This document shows positions 24,702 through 32,436 of a DNA stretch of 64,000 nucleotides, one piece after another. The DNA is taken from the NCBI RefSeq assembly GCF_014200495.1, contig NZ_JACHBY010000003.1, positions 620,001-684,000 on the forward strand. The letters run 5' to 3'. The position numbers were made by a program, and so were the translations under genes. Source of the DNA: Mucilaginibacter geliditolerans (GTDB lineage: Bacteria; Bacteroidota; Bacteroidia; Sphingobacteriales; Sphingobacteriaceae). How positions within the stretch are numbered: position 1 is the stretch's first letter; each line of letters starts with the position of its first letter. The notes beneath the pieces were generated by a model. The model was not told the DNA's origin. It worked only from the letters and a program-made list of their open reading frames with translations, and did not search any database.

Positions 24702-25590
24702 GTCATGCTGAACTTGTTTCAGCATCTCACATGCTCAGTGTACATCTTTCAAGTATAAGCCAAGCAAGTTGCTCGTCCTATGAGATCCCGAAACAAGTTC
24801 GGGATGACGGGTGGGAGTTCAAAAAATACAGGTCATGCTGAACTTGTTTCAGCATCCCACATGCTTAGTGTACGTCAAGCAGGTTTAAACTAAGCAAGTT
24901 GCTCGTCCTATGAGATCCCGAAACAAGTTCGGGATGACGGGTGGGAGTTCAAAAAATACACGTCATGCTGAACTTGTTTCAGTACCCCACATGCTTAGTG
25001 TACGTCAAGCAGGTTTAAACTAAGCAACCTGCTCGTCCTACGGGATCCCGAAACAAGTTCGGGATGACGGATGAGAGTTCAAAAAATACAGGTCATGCTG
25101 AACTTGTTTCAGCATCCCACATGCTAAGTTTACGCCAAGCAGGTTTAAACCAAGTAACTTGCTCATCCTGTGAGATCCCGAAACAAGTTCGGGATGACGG
25201 ATGAGAGTTCAAAAAATACAGGTCATGCTGAACTTGTTTCAGCATCCCACATGCTCAGTGTACGTCAAGCAGGTTTAAACTAAGCAACCTGCTCGTCCTA
25301 TGAGATCCCGAAACAAGTTCGGGATGACGGATGAGAGTTCAAAAAATACAGGTCATGCTGAACTTGTTTCAGCATCTCACATGCTCAGTGTACATCTTTC
25401 AAGTATAAGCCAAGCAAGTTGCTCGTCCTATGAGATCCCGAAACAAGTTCGGGATGACGGATGAGAGTTCAAAAAATACAGGTCATGCTGAACTTGTTTC
25501 AGCATCTCACATGCTTAGTGTACGTCAAGCAGGTTTAAACTAAGCAACCTGCTCGTCCTACGGGATCCCGAAACAAGTTCGGGATGACGG
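24702..25590. repeat. array of seven 109-bp structured repeats at exact 130-bp period
   Basis: Units start at 24702, 24832, 24962, 25092, 25222, 25352 and 25482; each is 109 bp and they are separated by 21-bp spacers that are almost identical (GAGTTCAAAAAATACA core). Each unit opens with hairpin TGCTGAA-CTTGT-TTCAGCA and closes with ATCCCGAA-ACAAG-TTCGGGAT. The first 26 bases and the complement of the last 26 agree at 22 positions, so each unit has terminal inverted repeats. The centre varies between units. Units 1 and 6 are identical. The array ends 15 bp from the stop of the GIY-YIG gene. The preceding gap (24534-24701) shows nothing notable. Confidence 0.95.
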
Positions 25591-25605
25591 GCAGTTAGTG
25601 AGATT

Positions 25606-25902
25606 TTATGTTTTTAATTGATCTTTTAAATCTTTCATTTCAGGATTCATTGATTGAATTAACTTGATTTTCCAATCCTTATGCCAATTTTTCAATTGCT
25701 TTTCCCGGTCAATAGCATCAGTAATTCTTTCGAAGTATTCATAAAATACCAAATCATAAAGCTTATACTTTTTTACAAACGCTGACCCTTCGCCATTAAC
25801 ATGTTGCCATACTCTTGATTCAAGGTCGCTGGTTACACCGATATAAAATGTTGTTCTGTATTGGTTCGACATAATGTATATATGGCCTTGTTTGAATAGC
25901 AT
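25606..25902 (-). CDS. single-domain GIY-YIG endonuclease, 98 aa
   Basis: Complete GIY-YIG nuclease domain and nothing else. The first motif is YIMSN (Tyr9), the second TFYIGVTSDLESR (Tyr20-Ile-Gly, catalytic Arg30), and the metal-binding Glu67 is in DAIDREKQLKNW. The protein resembles UPF0213/YhbQ-type proteins, whose cellular role is poorly known. The active-site set is intact. The gene is enclosed by 109-bp repeats: seven begin 15 bp past its stop and two more lie upstream, the first 28 bp from its ATG. This suggests the repeats are its substrates or partners; that is inference. A shorter start at 25872 would lose motif 1. Confidence 0.92.
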   Translation of the reverse strand: MLFKQGHIYIMSNQYRTTFYIGVTSDLESRVWQHVNGEGSAFVKKYKLYDLVFYEYFERITDAIDREKQLKNWHKDWKIKLIQSMNPEMKDLKDQLKT

Positions 25903-25930
25903 ATTTTTTTCTAATAGTTAAAAATCTTCC

Positions 25931-26039
25931 GTCATGCTGAACTTGTTTCAGCATCCCACATGCTTGGTGTACATCTTTCAGGTGTAAACCAAGCAATCCG
26001 CTCATCCTGTGGGATCCCGAAACAAGTTCGGGATGACGG
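25931..26039. repeat. 109-bp repeat, unit 8 (right of the GIY-YIG gene)
   Basis: Same ends and length as the array units, but with its own centre. Its central arms TGCTTGGT / ACCAAGCA differ from TGCTTAGT / ACTAAGCA of units 2, 3 and 7 by a paired change that keeps the stem. Confidence 0.93.
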
Positions 26040-26053
26040 TTTGAAAAAGTCAA

Positions 26054-26162
26054 GTCATGCTGAACTTGTTTCAGCATCCCACATGCTAAGTTTACGCCAA
26101 GCAGGTTTAAACCAAGTAACTTGCTCATCCTGTGAGATCCCGAAACAAGTTCGGGATGACGG
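26054..26162. repeat. 109-bp repeat, unit 9, identical to unit 4
   Basis: Identical over all 109 bases to array unit 4 (25092-25200), although the GIY-YIG gene and four other units lie between them. It ends 22 bp before the stop of the S9 peptidase gene. The spacer to unit 8 is 14 bp, unlike the 21-bp spacers of the array. Confidence 0.93.
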
Positions 26163-26184
26163 GCGGTGATATATGGGCTATAAA

Positions 26185-28563
26185 CTACTTTTTCAACGTT
26201 TCATTAAATAACTTATAGATCCGCTTATACTCATCGGCCCAGCTGCTCGGTTGTTCAAAGGCGTGGTCCTCAACCGGGTATGGGGCGAGCCACCAATTGT
26301 CTTTATGCAGCTCGATGAGTTTTTGGGTAAGGCGTACAATATCCTGGAAGTTCACATTTTGATCAACCATACCATGCAGCATCAGCAGATTGCCTTTTAG
26401 GCCGTTTGCAAAATAGATAGGTGAGCTTAAACGATAGGCCTTTTCATCATTATAAGGCTCATTTAAAATATCGGCAGTGTATTCATGGTTATAATGCGCC
26501 CAGTCGGTAACAGAGCGTATGGCTGCGCCGGAGGTAAATACATCAGGTGCGGTAAACATGGCCATCAGCGTCATAAAGCCACCATATGAGCCGCCGTAAA
26601 TACCTATGTGTTTGGGGTTAACGCCATAATTATCAACCAAAAACTTAGCGCCATCAACCTGGTCGCTCAAATCCTTGCCACCCATATGGCGGTAGATGCC
26701 TGTACGCCAGTCGCGGCCATAGCCAGCGCTGCCGGTATAGTCGATATCAAGCACGGTATAGCCATTATCGGTAAGCATGTTGTTGAACATAAACTCGCGG
26801 AAATAATAACTCCAGGAATAGGTTACGTTTTGCAGGTAACCGGCGCCATGCACAAATATTACCGCGGGCTTAGCCGGATCCGGATTTTTGGGTACATATA
26901 AGCGGGCGTAAACATCGCTGCCATAACGGTTTTTAAAGGTTACGATAGGTGCATCGCGCCAGGCATAGGAGTTAAACTCCTTACTGGTTGAATTGGTGAT
27001 CTGTACCGGCTTTGCTCCCGGCTTATTGGCTTGCAGGTATAATTCCCATGGCTTGTTGGTATAGGAATAACGTATAGCCAGCCATTTTTCATCAGGAGAA
27101 AGATCAACATTATTATAGCCTTTCATAGAGGTTAACCTTATTGGCTTACCGCCGCTTACCGGGAGTTTATAAAATTGCAGATCGCCGGGGTGGTTGATGT
27201 TAGCGTTGAAATAGAATGTTTTATTATCGTTTGATAACTGCAGGTTTTGCACTTCCCATTTGCCGCTGGTGAGTTGTTTTTTATCGCCGCTGGTGATATC
27301 GGCCATATAAATATGTGAGTAGCCGCTGGCTTCGCTCTGGTAATAAAAGTGGGAATTGTCAATCCAGTCGATATTACCGGTTGAGTACCATTCATCCTCA
27401 ATACCGGGCGCGCCGCCACCCACCCAGGCATCATTATGCTGGCGATCGAGCAACGTTAAAGCGCCGCTATGCGGGTCGAGCTGCATTATCCAGCGGTCCT
27501 TATTATCAATCGCGGCTACAACGGCTAATGCGTATTTGCCATCCTGGCTCCATATCGGGCCGTTAACTATTACGTCCCTGTCTTTATTTAATTTGGTGCG
27601 TTCTGCCAGTTCAGCGGGGTAATCTTTTACATAATCAGGCAGGTCTTTTATACCGGGGATATTTTTGGTGATGATCTTATAAACAGAATCACGCTGCGTA
27701 TCATAAACAAACGACTCAGCCGTAGCCTGCGGACCACCAACTTTGGTACGGTTAGGAATATCTTCCGTATACCCGCTTGCCGTAACATAATCAGGTACTA
27801 TACCGTTCTTTTCTTCCGCCGATTTAATAAGGCGATAAGTAATATATCGCCCATCCGGACTAACCTCCACATTGTCCACATCCTTGTCGCCGGTAACCAG
27901 CTCCTTCATTTTTTTGCTCTGCAATGCCTTGCGATCGGCCGCAGCGGCTTTATTGTCCTTATCTTTTACTTTGATGATATCGAACAATTCCAGTTGCTGC
28001 TGTTTGAGCCATTTGGCCTGTTCGGTATCATCACTGCCATCATCATCCTTTTTGGCAGGTGTTTTTACAAAATTGGTAAGCTGTATTAATTCGCTGCCAT
28101 TGAGTTTAAGGGCAAACACGTTGTTGCCGCGCATAAATAATACCTTGCTTTCATCACCGCTGAAGGTTGGGTTGTTCTCCCTGTCGCCGGTGCTGGTAAG
28201 CTGGGTTATTTTGCCCGATTTGATATCTTCCAGAAAAATATCGCCATTTTTAACGTATACTTTTTTGGTGTGGCTTTTATTCCATTTACCGTATTGGGGC
28301 ACAATGGCGCGCTTTTCATCGAGCGTTACTTTTTCGGGGTCGGTGTTGCTGGTGGTGATATAGTAAAGCGCATCCCTATCCTCATTTTGCGGGTTCCAGT
28401 TAAAATAGATCTTTTTGCTGTCGTCATCCCAATGGATACCGGATGGCGCGGTGCCGATCCATTTTGGGTCGCGCATTATTTTTTCAACAGTAAGGATATC
28501 CAGCTTTTGTGCAAAGGAGTTTGTGCAGGCCGCCAGTAAAAGGAGCGTAAAAGTTTTTTTCAT
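26185..28563 (-). CDS. S9-family prolyl oligopeptidase (DPP IV-like), 792 aa
   Basis: Secreted serine peptidase: signal peptide MKKTFTLLLLAACTNSFAQ, an N-terminal beta-propeller (about residues 40-530) and a C-terminal alpha/beta-hydrolase domain. The nucleophile is Ser659 in GIYGGSYGGFM, the Asp lies in LHGMVDQNVNF and the His in YPVEDHAF. It is expected to release dipeptides after Pro or Ala from peptides in the periplasm. A -7 box TATATTTG (minus strand, 28668-28675) lies about 105 bp upstream. Divergent from the acetyltransferase gene. Confidence 0.94.
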   Translation of the reverse strand: MKKTFTLLLLAACTNSFAQKLDILTVEKIMRDPKWIGTAPSGIHWDDDSKKIYFNWNPQNEDRDALYYITTSNTDPEKVTLDEKRAIVPQYGKWNKSHTKKVYVKNGDIFLEDIKSGKITQLTSTGDRENNPTFSGDESKVLFMRGNNVFALKLNGSELIQLTNFVKTPAKKDDDGSDDTEQAKWLKQQQLELFDIIKVKDKDNKAAAADRKALQSKKMKELVTGDKDVDNVEVSPDGRYITYRLIKSAEEKNGIVPDYVTASGYTEDIPNRTKVGGPQATAESFVYDTQRDSVYKIITKNIPGIKDLPDYVKDYPAELAERTKLNKDRDVIVNGPIWSQDGKYALAVVAAIDNKDRWIMQLDPHSGALTLLDRQHNDAWVGGGAPGIEDEWYSTGNIDWIDNSHFYYQSEASGYSHIYMADITSGDKKQLTSGKWEVQNLQLSNDNKTFYFNANINHPGDLQFYKLPVSGGKPIRLTSMKGYNNVDLSPDEKWLAIRYSYTNKPWELYLQANKPGAKPVQITNSTSKEFNSYAWRDAPIVTFKNRYGSDVYARLYVPKNPDPAKPAVIFVHGAGYLQNVTYSWSYYFREFMFNNMLTDNGYTVLDIDYTGSAGYGRDWRTGIYRHMGGKDLSDQVDGAKFLVDNYGVNPKHIGIYGGSYGGFMTLMAMFTAPDVFTSGAAIRSVTDWAHYNHEYTADILNEPYNDEKAYRLSSPIYFANGLKGNLLMLHGMVDQNVNFQDIVRLTQKLIELHKDNWWLAPYPVEDHAFEQPSSWADEYKRIYKLFNETLKK

Positions 28564-28667
28564 TGATGGGTCAGTTAAGTGTGGTTGATTGGGTTGATCA
28601 GGTGAATGGTTGATTAAGTTTCTTTTAACTTTTAAACCACTGATCTGATCAATCTGCTCGTCCTTTC

Positions 28668-28675
28668 CAAATATA
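28668..28675 (-). promoter_or_regulatory. -7 box upstream of the S9 peptidase gene
   Basis: The minus strand reads TATATTTG, a perfect TAnnTTTG. A -33 TTG at the right distance was not found. Confidence 0.4.
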
Positions 28676-28720
28676 AGAGTTTCGCCTATATTAGTATTCA
28701 GGAATTGGATTGTTACAAAT

Positions 28721-29236
28721 ATGGAATTAAAAGGAACGGGCTTTATATTGCGCGGTTGGCGTTTGGATGATGCCGAATCGTTGCAGAAGCATGCGGATAA
28801 CCCAAATGTTTATTCTTTTTTATTGGATAGGTTCCCGCATCCATACACAATGGAAGCTGCTAACAACTGGATCAACTTCCTGCAGCACCAGGACCCGGTG
28901 ATAAACTTTGCAATTGCTGTTGATGACAAGGTAGTTGGGGGTATCGGCCTTGAAATACGTGATGACATTTATAGCAAGGCCCCGTTAATAGGTTACTGGC
29001 TAAGTGAAACCCTATGGGGCAGGGGCATTATGCCCCAAGCCGTAAAGTTATTGGTAGATTATGCCTTTGCCAGTTTAGATATAGTGCGAATACAGGCAGG
29101 CATATTGAGCAACAATCCGAAATCGATGCGGGTATTGGAAAAATGCGGTTTTGTTAAAGAAGGTGTGTTGCGGAAAGGTATTATTAAGAATGGCGTTATT
29201 TTGGATGAGTGGATCTATGGGTTGGTGAGGGAGTAG
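28721..29236 (+). CDS. GNAT acetyltransferase, RimJ/RimL type, 171 aa
   Basis: N-acetyltransferase with the GNAT core: start FILRGWRLDDAESLQKHADN, acetyl-CoA loop LSETLWGRGIMPQAVKLLVDYAF and C-terminal NPKSMRVLEKCGFVKEGVLRKGI. The pattern is that of RimJ/RimL-like enzymes acting on protein N-termini or small amines; the substrate is unknown. Monocistronic, located just upstream of the higBA locus. Confidence 0.92.
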   Translation: MELKGTGFILRGWRLDDAESLQKHADNPNVYSFLLDRFPHPYTMEAANNWINFLQHQDPVINFAIAVDDKVVGGIGLEIRDDIYSKAPLIGYWLSETLWGRGIMPQAVKLLVDYAFASLDIVRIQAGILSNNPKSMRVLEKCGFVKEGVLRKGIIKNGVILDEWIYGLVRE

Positions 29237-29270
29237 CTTTATAAAGATAGAATTTGTTATTTAGAAAATC

Positions 29271-29326
29271 TAAAATATTTTTTATAAATCTAAAATATTT
29301 TTTATAAATCTAAAATCTTATATTTG
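29271..29326 (+). promoter_or_regulatory. higBA promoter region with 20-bp tandem repeats
   Basis: Two exact 20-bp AT-only repeats (29271-29290, 29291-29310; each TAAAATA, a T-run, then ATAAATC) plus a partial third copy run into TATATTTG at 29319-29326, a perfect -7 box. The HigB ATG lies 5 nt after it. The repeats occupy the place of a HigA operator. Confidence 0.55.
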
Positions 29327-29331
29327 TATAA

Positions 29332-29628
29332 ATGGTTGTTATCAGCTACGGAACGCTCCGTATTTATTTTGAACATCATGCTGATGCTGAAGATGCATTG
29401 AATAACTGGTATAGGTTAGCATTAATGGCAGATTGGGCAAGTTATCATGAAATGAAGAAAATGTTTAATTCGGTTGATGCAGTAGGTAACGACAGGTATG
29501 TTTTTAATATCAGGGGGAATAGTTACAGACTGATAGCGATGATATTTTTTGATATCAGAACAGTTTATATCCGTTTTGTTGGCACGCATGCTGAGTATGA
29601 TAAATTAAAAGATTGTTCGCTGGTGTAA
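29332..29628 (+). CDS. higB: HigB-family toxin (mRNA interferase), 98 aa
   Basis: Matches the HigB_toxin family along its whole length: MVVISYGTLRIYFEHHADAEDALNNWY, ADWASYHEMKKMF, and the conserved VGNDRYVFNIRGNSYRLI then VYIRFVGTHAEYDKL. Family members cleave mRNA on translating ribosomes. The toxin gene comes first, followed after 13 bp by its HigA antitoxin, the usual HigBA order. The ATG follows the -7 box so closely that the transcript may be leaderless. Confidence 0.93.
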   Translation: MVVISYGTLRIYFEHHADAEDALNNWYRLALMADWASYHEMKKMFNSVDAVGNDRYVFNIRGNSYRLIAMIFFDIRTVYIRFVGTHAEYDKLKDCSLV

Positions 29629-29641
29629 CGCGAGCTTAATT

Positions 29642-30016
29642 ATGGAAAAAGTGAAAAAGATAAATAACGAGAATGACTACACCGCTGTAATGGCTAAGAT
29701 TGATAGCCTTATGGCTAAAGGCAGCGCAAATGTTTCTAAAATAGAACTGGGAGAGATACGCGAACTAGCCTTAGCGGCACAAGATTATGAACAGCAAAAA
29801 TATGTTGTTGCAACTCCATCAACACTTAACGGAATGATTGAGATGCGTATGTATGAAATGCGCCTAAAGCAAACCGATCTTGCTAAAAAGCTTAAGATTA
29901 GCGATGCCAAGCTTTCATTAATTATGAATGGCAAGCAAAAGCCGGATGTTGATTTTTTAAAAGCGGTACATACAGAATTACATGTTGATGCTGAATTTAT
30001 ATTGCAGCACGTGTAA
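29642..30016 (+). CDS. higA: HigA-family antitoxin, XRE type, 124 aa
   Basis: An N-terminal helical region binding the toxin (NDYTAVMAKIDSLMAKG) is followed by an XRE helix-turn-helix (MRLKQTDLAKKLKISDAKLSLIMNGKQKP). The antitoxin should neutralise HigB and, with it, repress the operon promoter. It ends before a nested palindrome at 30040-30144 that probably terminates the transcript. Confidence 0.93.
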   Translation: MEKVKKINNENDYTAVMAKIDSLMAKGSANVSKIELGEIRELALAAQDYEQQKYVVATPSTLNGMIEMRMYEMRLKQTDLAKKLKISDAKLSLIMNGKQKPDVDFLKAVHTELHVDAEFILQHV

Positions 30017-30039
30017 TTATATTTCTCTAATTCCTCCAT

Positions 30040-30144
30040 TAGCGCAAGTCTTGTGTGGTGGATGGTGAAGTAGCTGACTTGTGCTTTACGAATGCCTAAG
30101 CACAAGTCAGCCATTGCTTAGCCCAAATCACAAGACTTGCGCTA
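30040..30144. repeat. nested palindrome between higA and the FAD oxidoreductase gene
   Basis: Outer arms TAGCGCAAGTCTTGTG / CACAAGACTTGCGCTA (30040-30055, 30129-30144) enclose inner arms GCTGACTTGTGCTT / AAGCACAAGTCAGC (30073-30086, 30098-30111). Both are perfect. It separates convergent transcripts. A further stem TGTGCCACG / CGTGGCACA (30171-30179, 30194-30202) sits next to the oxidoreductase stop. Confidence 0.8.
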
Positions 30145-30209
30145 AAAGCTGTGTGCCAGATTGTGCCGGTTGTGCCACGTGTTTCATCTGTATCGTGGCA
30201 CACATAGTT

Positions 30210-31544
30210 CTAATTCACCAACCTTCCATTTAAATCAACAGTTCTCGCAAAAGGGTTCAAAAACTTATTGGCCAATATGGCAAACTCGCGCCGGGTGATG
30301 GGGCGGTTCATATCAAATTTGGAGGTGAAATGATATTGCATGTTCCAATCGCGGCTCATGCTTTTCCTTACATTGTCGGGATCAGTTAAGGTTAATTCGC
30401 TGATGAATGAGAGCAGGTTGCCAATGGTAAATTGCTTATCGAGCTTATTGGCATTAAACCAAAGGAATGCCCGGGTGTAAGTTTCTAATAAGATTGGTTT
30501 TACTTCGGCTGTAGTAACTATGGAATCGGGGACGAAAAAGAACTGCGTTTGAGCGTTACCCTCTTTTTGCACGCCCTTTAATAACCCTGTGGCGCAAACC
30601 TGCTGTATGGCCCGACAATACGGGTCGGTGCTAATATCTGTAAGGGGCAAGAGATAGCCTTTAAAGTCGAGTAATTCGCCTTGTATTAATCTTACATTTA
30701 AATTGGCAGTGGTCGTTTTAAAGAATGCGCAATAGGCAGCTATCACGCCTGCACTCTGCCCCAGTGTTAGCTGGTGAGGCAAGTTTTGAATGTTATTTTT
30801 AACAGGCAATAGTTTTTCAGTAATCAATAAGTTATCAACTCCTTTGGCAACTAATGCCTTTACAGGGATGCAGAAAGCAGGGTAAGGTGGGAAATTATCA
30901 TCAGGATCAGTATTGGCCTTTTGTCCTGGGGATATATCGCCCATAGCAATGGATGTGCGATAATAATTGGGTCCGGTTTTATTTTTACTATTATCAAAGT
31001 CGACATACGTTACCTTTGCTTTTGCGGCTACATCACCTGTTTCTGTAGCATCTATAACAACCTTTGCTTTTATGGTTTCGGTTTTGGCGTTTTGTTTAAT
31101 AGTAACTTCCCAGCGGTCGCCATCCTTTACTATATTGGTAAATGTTGCGTTTAATTGGATGTTTAAACTCTTTACCGTATCGGCTATCTTAGAAAGGATA
31201 GTCGCACCTGTTGCCGGTTCTAATTGTAATGGCGCATTGTGGGTTGTATCATAACCGGGTGTTTTCTTATAATATTCTATCACTCTTTTGCGAAACTCTC
31301 CCCATATACCCGATGGTAAATTACGGTCGGCTAACACATCAGCCATTTTATTTTCGGTCAGATTACTGCATAACTGTGAGTTTTGCTCAATCAATACCGT
31401 TTTTACCTTGCTCCTGGCACTTTGTATAGCCGCTGCAACGCCGCTTGGGCTGCCGCCTATTACCAGTACATCGGTTTTAATGCTTTGCGCGTAGCTGATG
31501 CCGCAATTAAAAACCAGTAATAAAACGGCTATTTTTTTTATCAT
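30210..31544 (-). CDS. exported FAD-dependent oxidoreductase, 444 aa
   Basis: Signal peptide MIKKIAVLLLVFNCGISYAQ, then a Rossmann dinucleotide site TDVLVIGGSPSGVAAAIQSAR and a second FAD signature VVIDATETGDVAAKA, matching the FAD_oxidored family (PF12831) often found with Bacteroidetes sugar-utilisation loci. The C-terminal part is helical and lacks a catalytic domain I recognise. The substrate is unknown. The protein is predicted periplasmic and would carry FAD across the membrane, perhaps by Tat, though no twin Arg is seen. Confidence 0.85.
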   Translation of the reverse strand: MIKKIAVLLLVFNCGISYAQSIKTDVLVIGGSPSGVAAAIQSARSKVKTVLIEQNSQLCSNLTENKMADVLADRNLPSGIWGEFRKRVIEYYKKTPGYDTTHNAPLQLEPATGATILSKIADTVKSLNIQLNATFTNIVKDGDRWEVTIKQNAKTETIKAKVVIDATETGDVAAKAKVTYVDFDNSKNKTGPNYYRTSIAMGDISPGQKANTDPDDNFPPYPAFCIPVKALVAKGVDNLLITEKLLPVKNNIQNLPHQLTLGQSAGVIAAYCAFFKTTTANLNVRLIQGELLDFKGYLLPLTDISTDPYCRAIQQVCATGLLKGVQKEGNAQTQFFFVPDSIVTTAEVKPILLETYTRAFLWFNANKLDKQFTIGNLLSFISELTLTDPDNVRKSMSRDWNMQYHFTSKFDMNRPITRREFAILANKFLNPFARTVDLNGRLVN

Positions 31545-31627
31545 TTATGTATGGATACAAACGCTAAAATACTTTAATGCTTGCTGAACATTAAAATAAT
31601 CCCTAATTTAATTTTTTTTATGATCAT

Positions 31628-32158
31628 ATGACAGACGAACAAATGAAATACCCGGTCGGGAAATTCAGTCCGCCGGCATCTTATACTACCGATGACTTTA
31701 GGCGTTGGATAAACGATATTAAAGTGCTGCCCGGCCTGCTGCGCCAGGCTGTTATCAGCTTAAATGAAAAACAACTGGATACGCCATACCGCACCGGCGG
31801 CTGGACGCTGCGCCAGGTTATACATCATGTTGCCGATAGCCATATGAACGCGCTTATGCGTCTTAAGCTTGCACTAACGGAAGATAAGCCAACTATAAAA
31901 CCTTATGAAGAAGCTCATTGGGCATTGCTGGCAGATTACCGCCTGCCTGTTGAGTCATCGCTGCGGCTGCTAGAAGGTATTCATAGCCACTGGGCTGCCA
32001 TATTAGAGAGCTTTACCGAGGATGAATGGAACCGTAGTTTCATCCACCCGGAATCCGGTGAAACTATTCCGCTTAAGAAATTTCTGGGCACTTACTCATG
32101 GCATGGTAAGCATCATTTGGCGCATATTACTGAAACGGTTAAAAAGTTTGACCGCTGA
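31628..32158 (+). CDS. DinB/YfiT-family putative bacillithiol transferase, 176 aa
   Basis: Four-helix DinB-fold protein. The start YPVGKFSPPASYTTDD and the body GGWTLRQVIHHVADSHMNALMRLKLAL, KPYEEAHWALLADY and SWHGKHHLAHIT match the YfiT/BstA group. Metal-binding His residues are His66 region (IHHVADSH) and the C-terminal HGKHH. The Bacillus and Staphylococcus relatives transfer bacillithiol to electrophiles; the activity here is inferred from family only. Divergent from the FAD oxidoreductase gene. Confidence 0.88.
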   Translation: MTDEQMKYPVGKFSPPASYTTDDFRRWINDIKVLPGLLRQAVISLNEKQLDTPYRTGGWTLRQVIHHVADSHMNALMRLKLALTEDKPTIKPYEEAHWALLADYRLPVESSLRLLEGIHSHWAAILESFTEDEWNRSFIHPESGETIPLKKFLGTYSWHGKHHLAHITETVKKFDR

Positions 32159-32213
32159 TTTTGACCTTGATTTTTAGGATTAAATGGTGGCCATGATTTG
32201 AGTATTTAATAAA

Positions 32214-32352
32214 CGCGTCATTGCGAGGAATGAAGACAACCGACCGGAGGGAGCTCATTAATACCATTTAAAACAAACACAACATTAATAATCCCAAACT
32301 ATACAGAGCGGACCCGCTAATCGGGGATTGCTTCGTTCCTCGCAATGACGCG
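32214..32352. repeat. dispersed palindromic element, GTCATTGCGAG family, copy 1
   Basis: Ends CGCGTCATTGCGAGGAAT and ATTCCTCGCAATGACGCG-like inverted repeats extend about 22 bp and enclose a unique AT-rich centre. Other copies are at 39251, 42901 and 53299. It sits between convergent genes. The rest of the 278-bp gap holds a terminator and nothing else. Confidence 0.85.
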
Positions 32353-32389
32353 TGAAGAAGAATTTAGTGCAATTGCTAGCAGGTAAACA

Positions 32390-32424
32390 AAAAGGCCACT
32401 ACTATTAAATAGTAAGGGCCTTTT
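32390..32424. terminator. bidirectional terminator after the OmpA-like gene
   Basis: Stem AAAAGGCC / GGCCTTTT extended by TACTATT / AATAGTA with a 2-nt mismatch between, followed by T-rich sequence. It lies 12 bp past the stop of the minus-strand OmpA-like gene. Confidence 0.8.
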
Positions 32425-32436
32425 GTTTGTGCTTTA

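Noticed and set aside
24702..25590. CRISPR array
   Set aside because: The repeated part is 109 bp and variable, while the short 21-bp spacers are nearly identical. That is the reverse of a CRISPR array, and no cas genes are present.
25820..26169. Open frames through the 109-bp repeats (for example one reading MLKQVQHD or ELVSGSH)
   Set aside because: They are translations of repeat DNA that recur in each unit, and they overlap the real GIY-YIG gene on its own strand or read through non-coding repeats.
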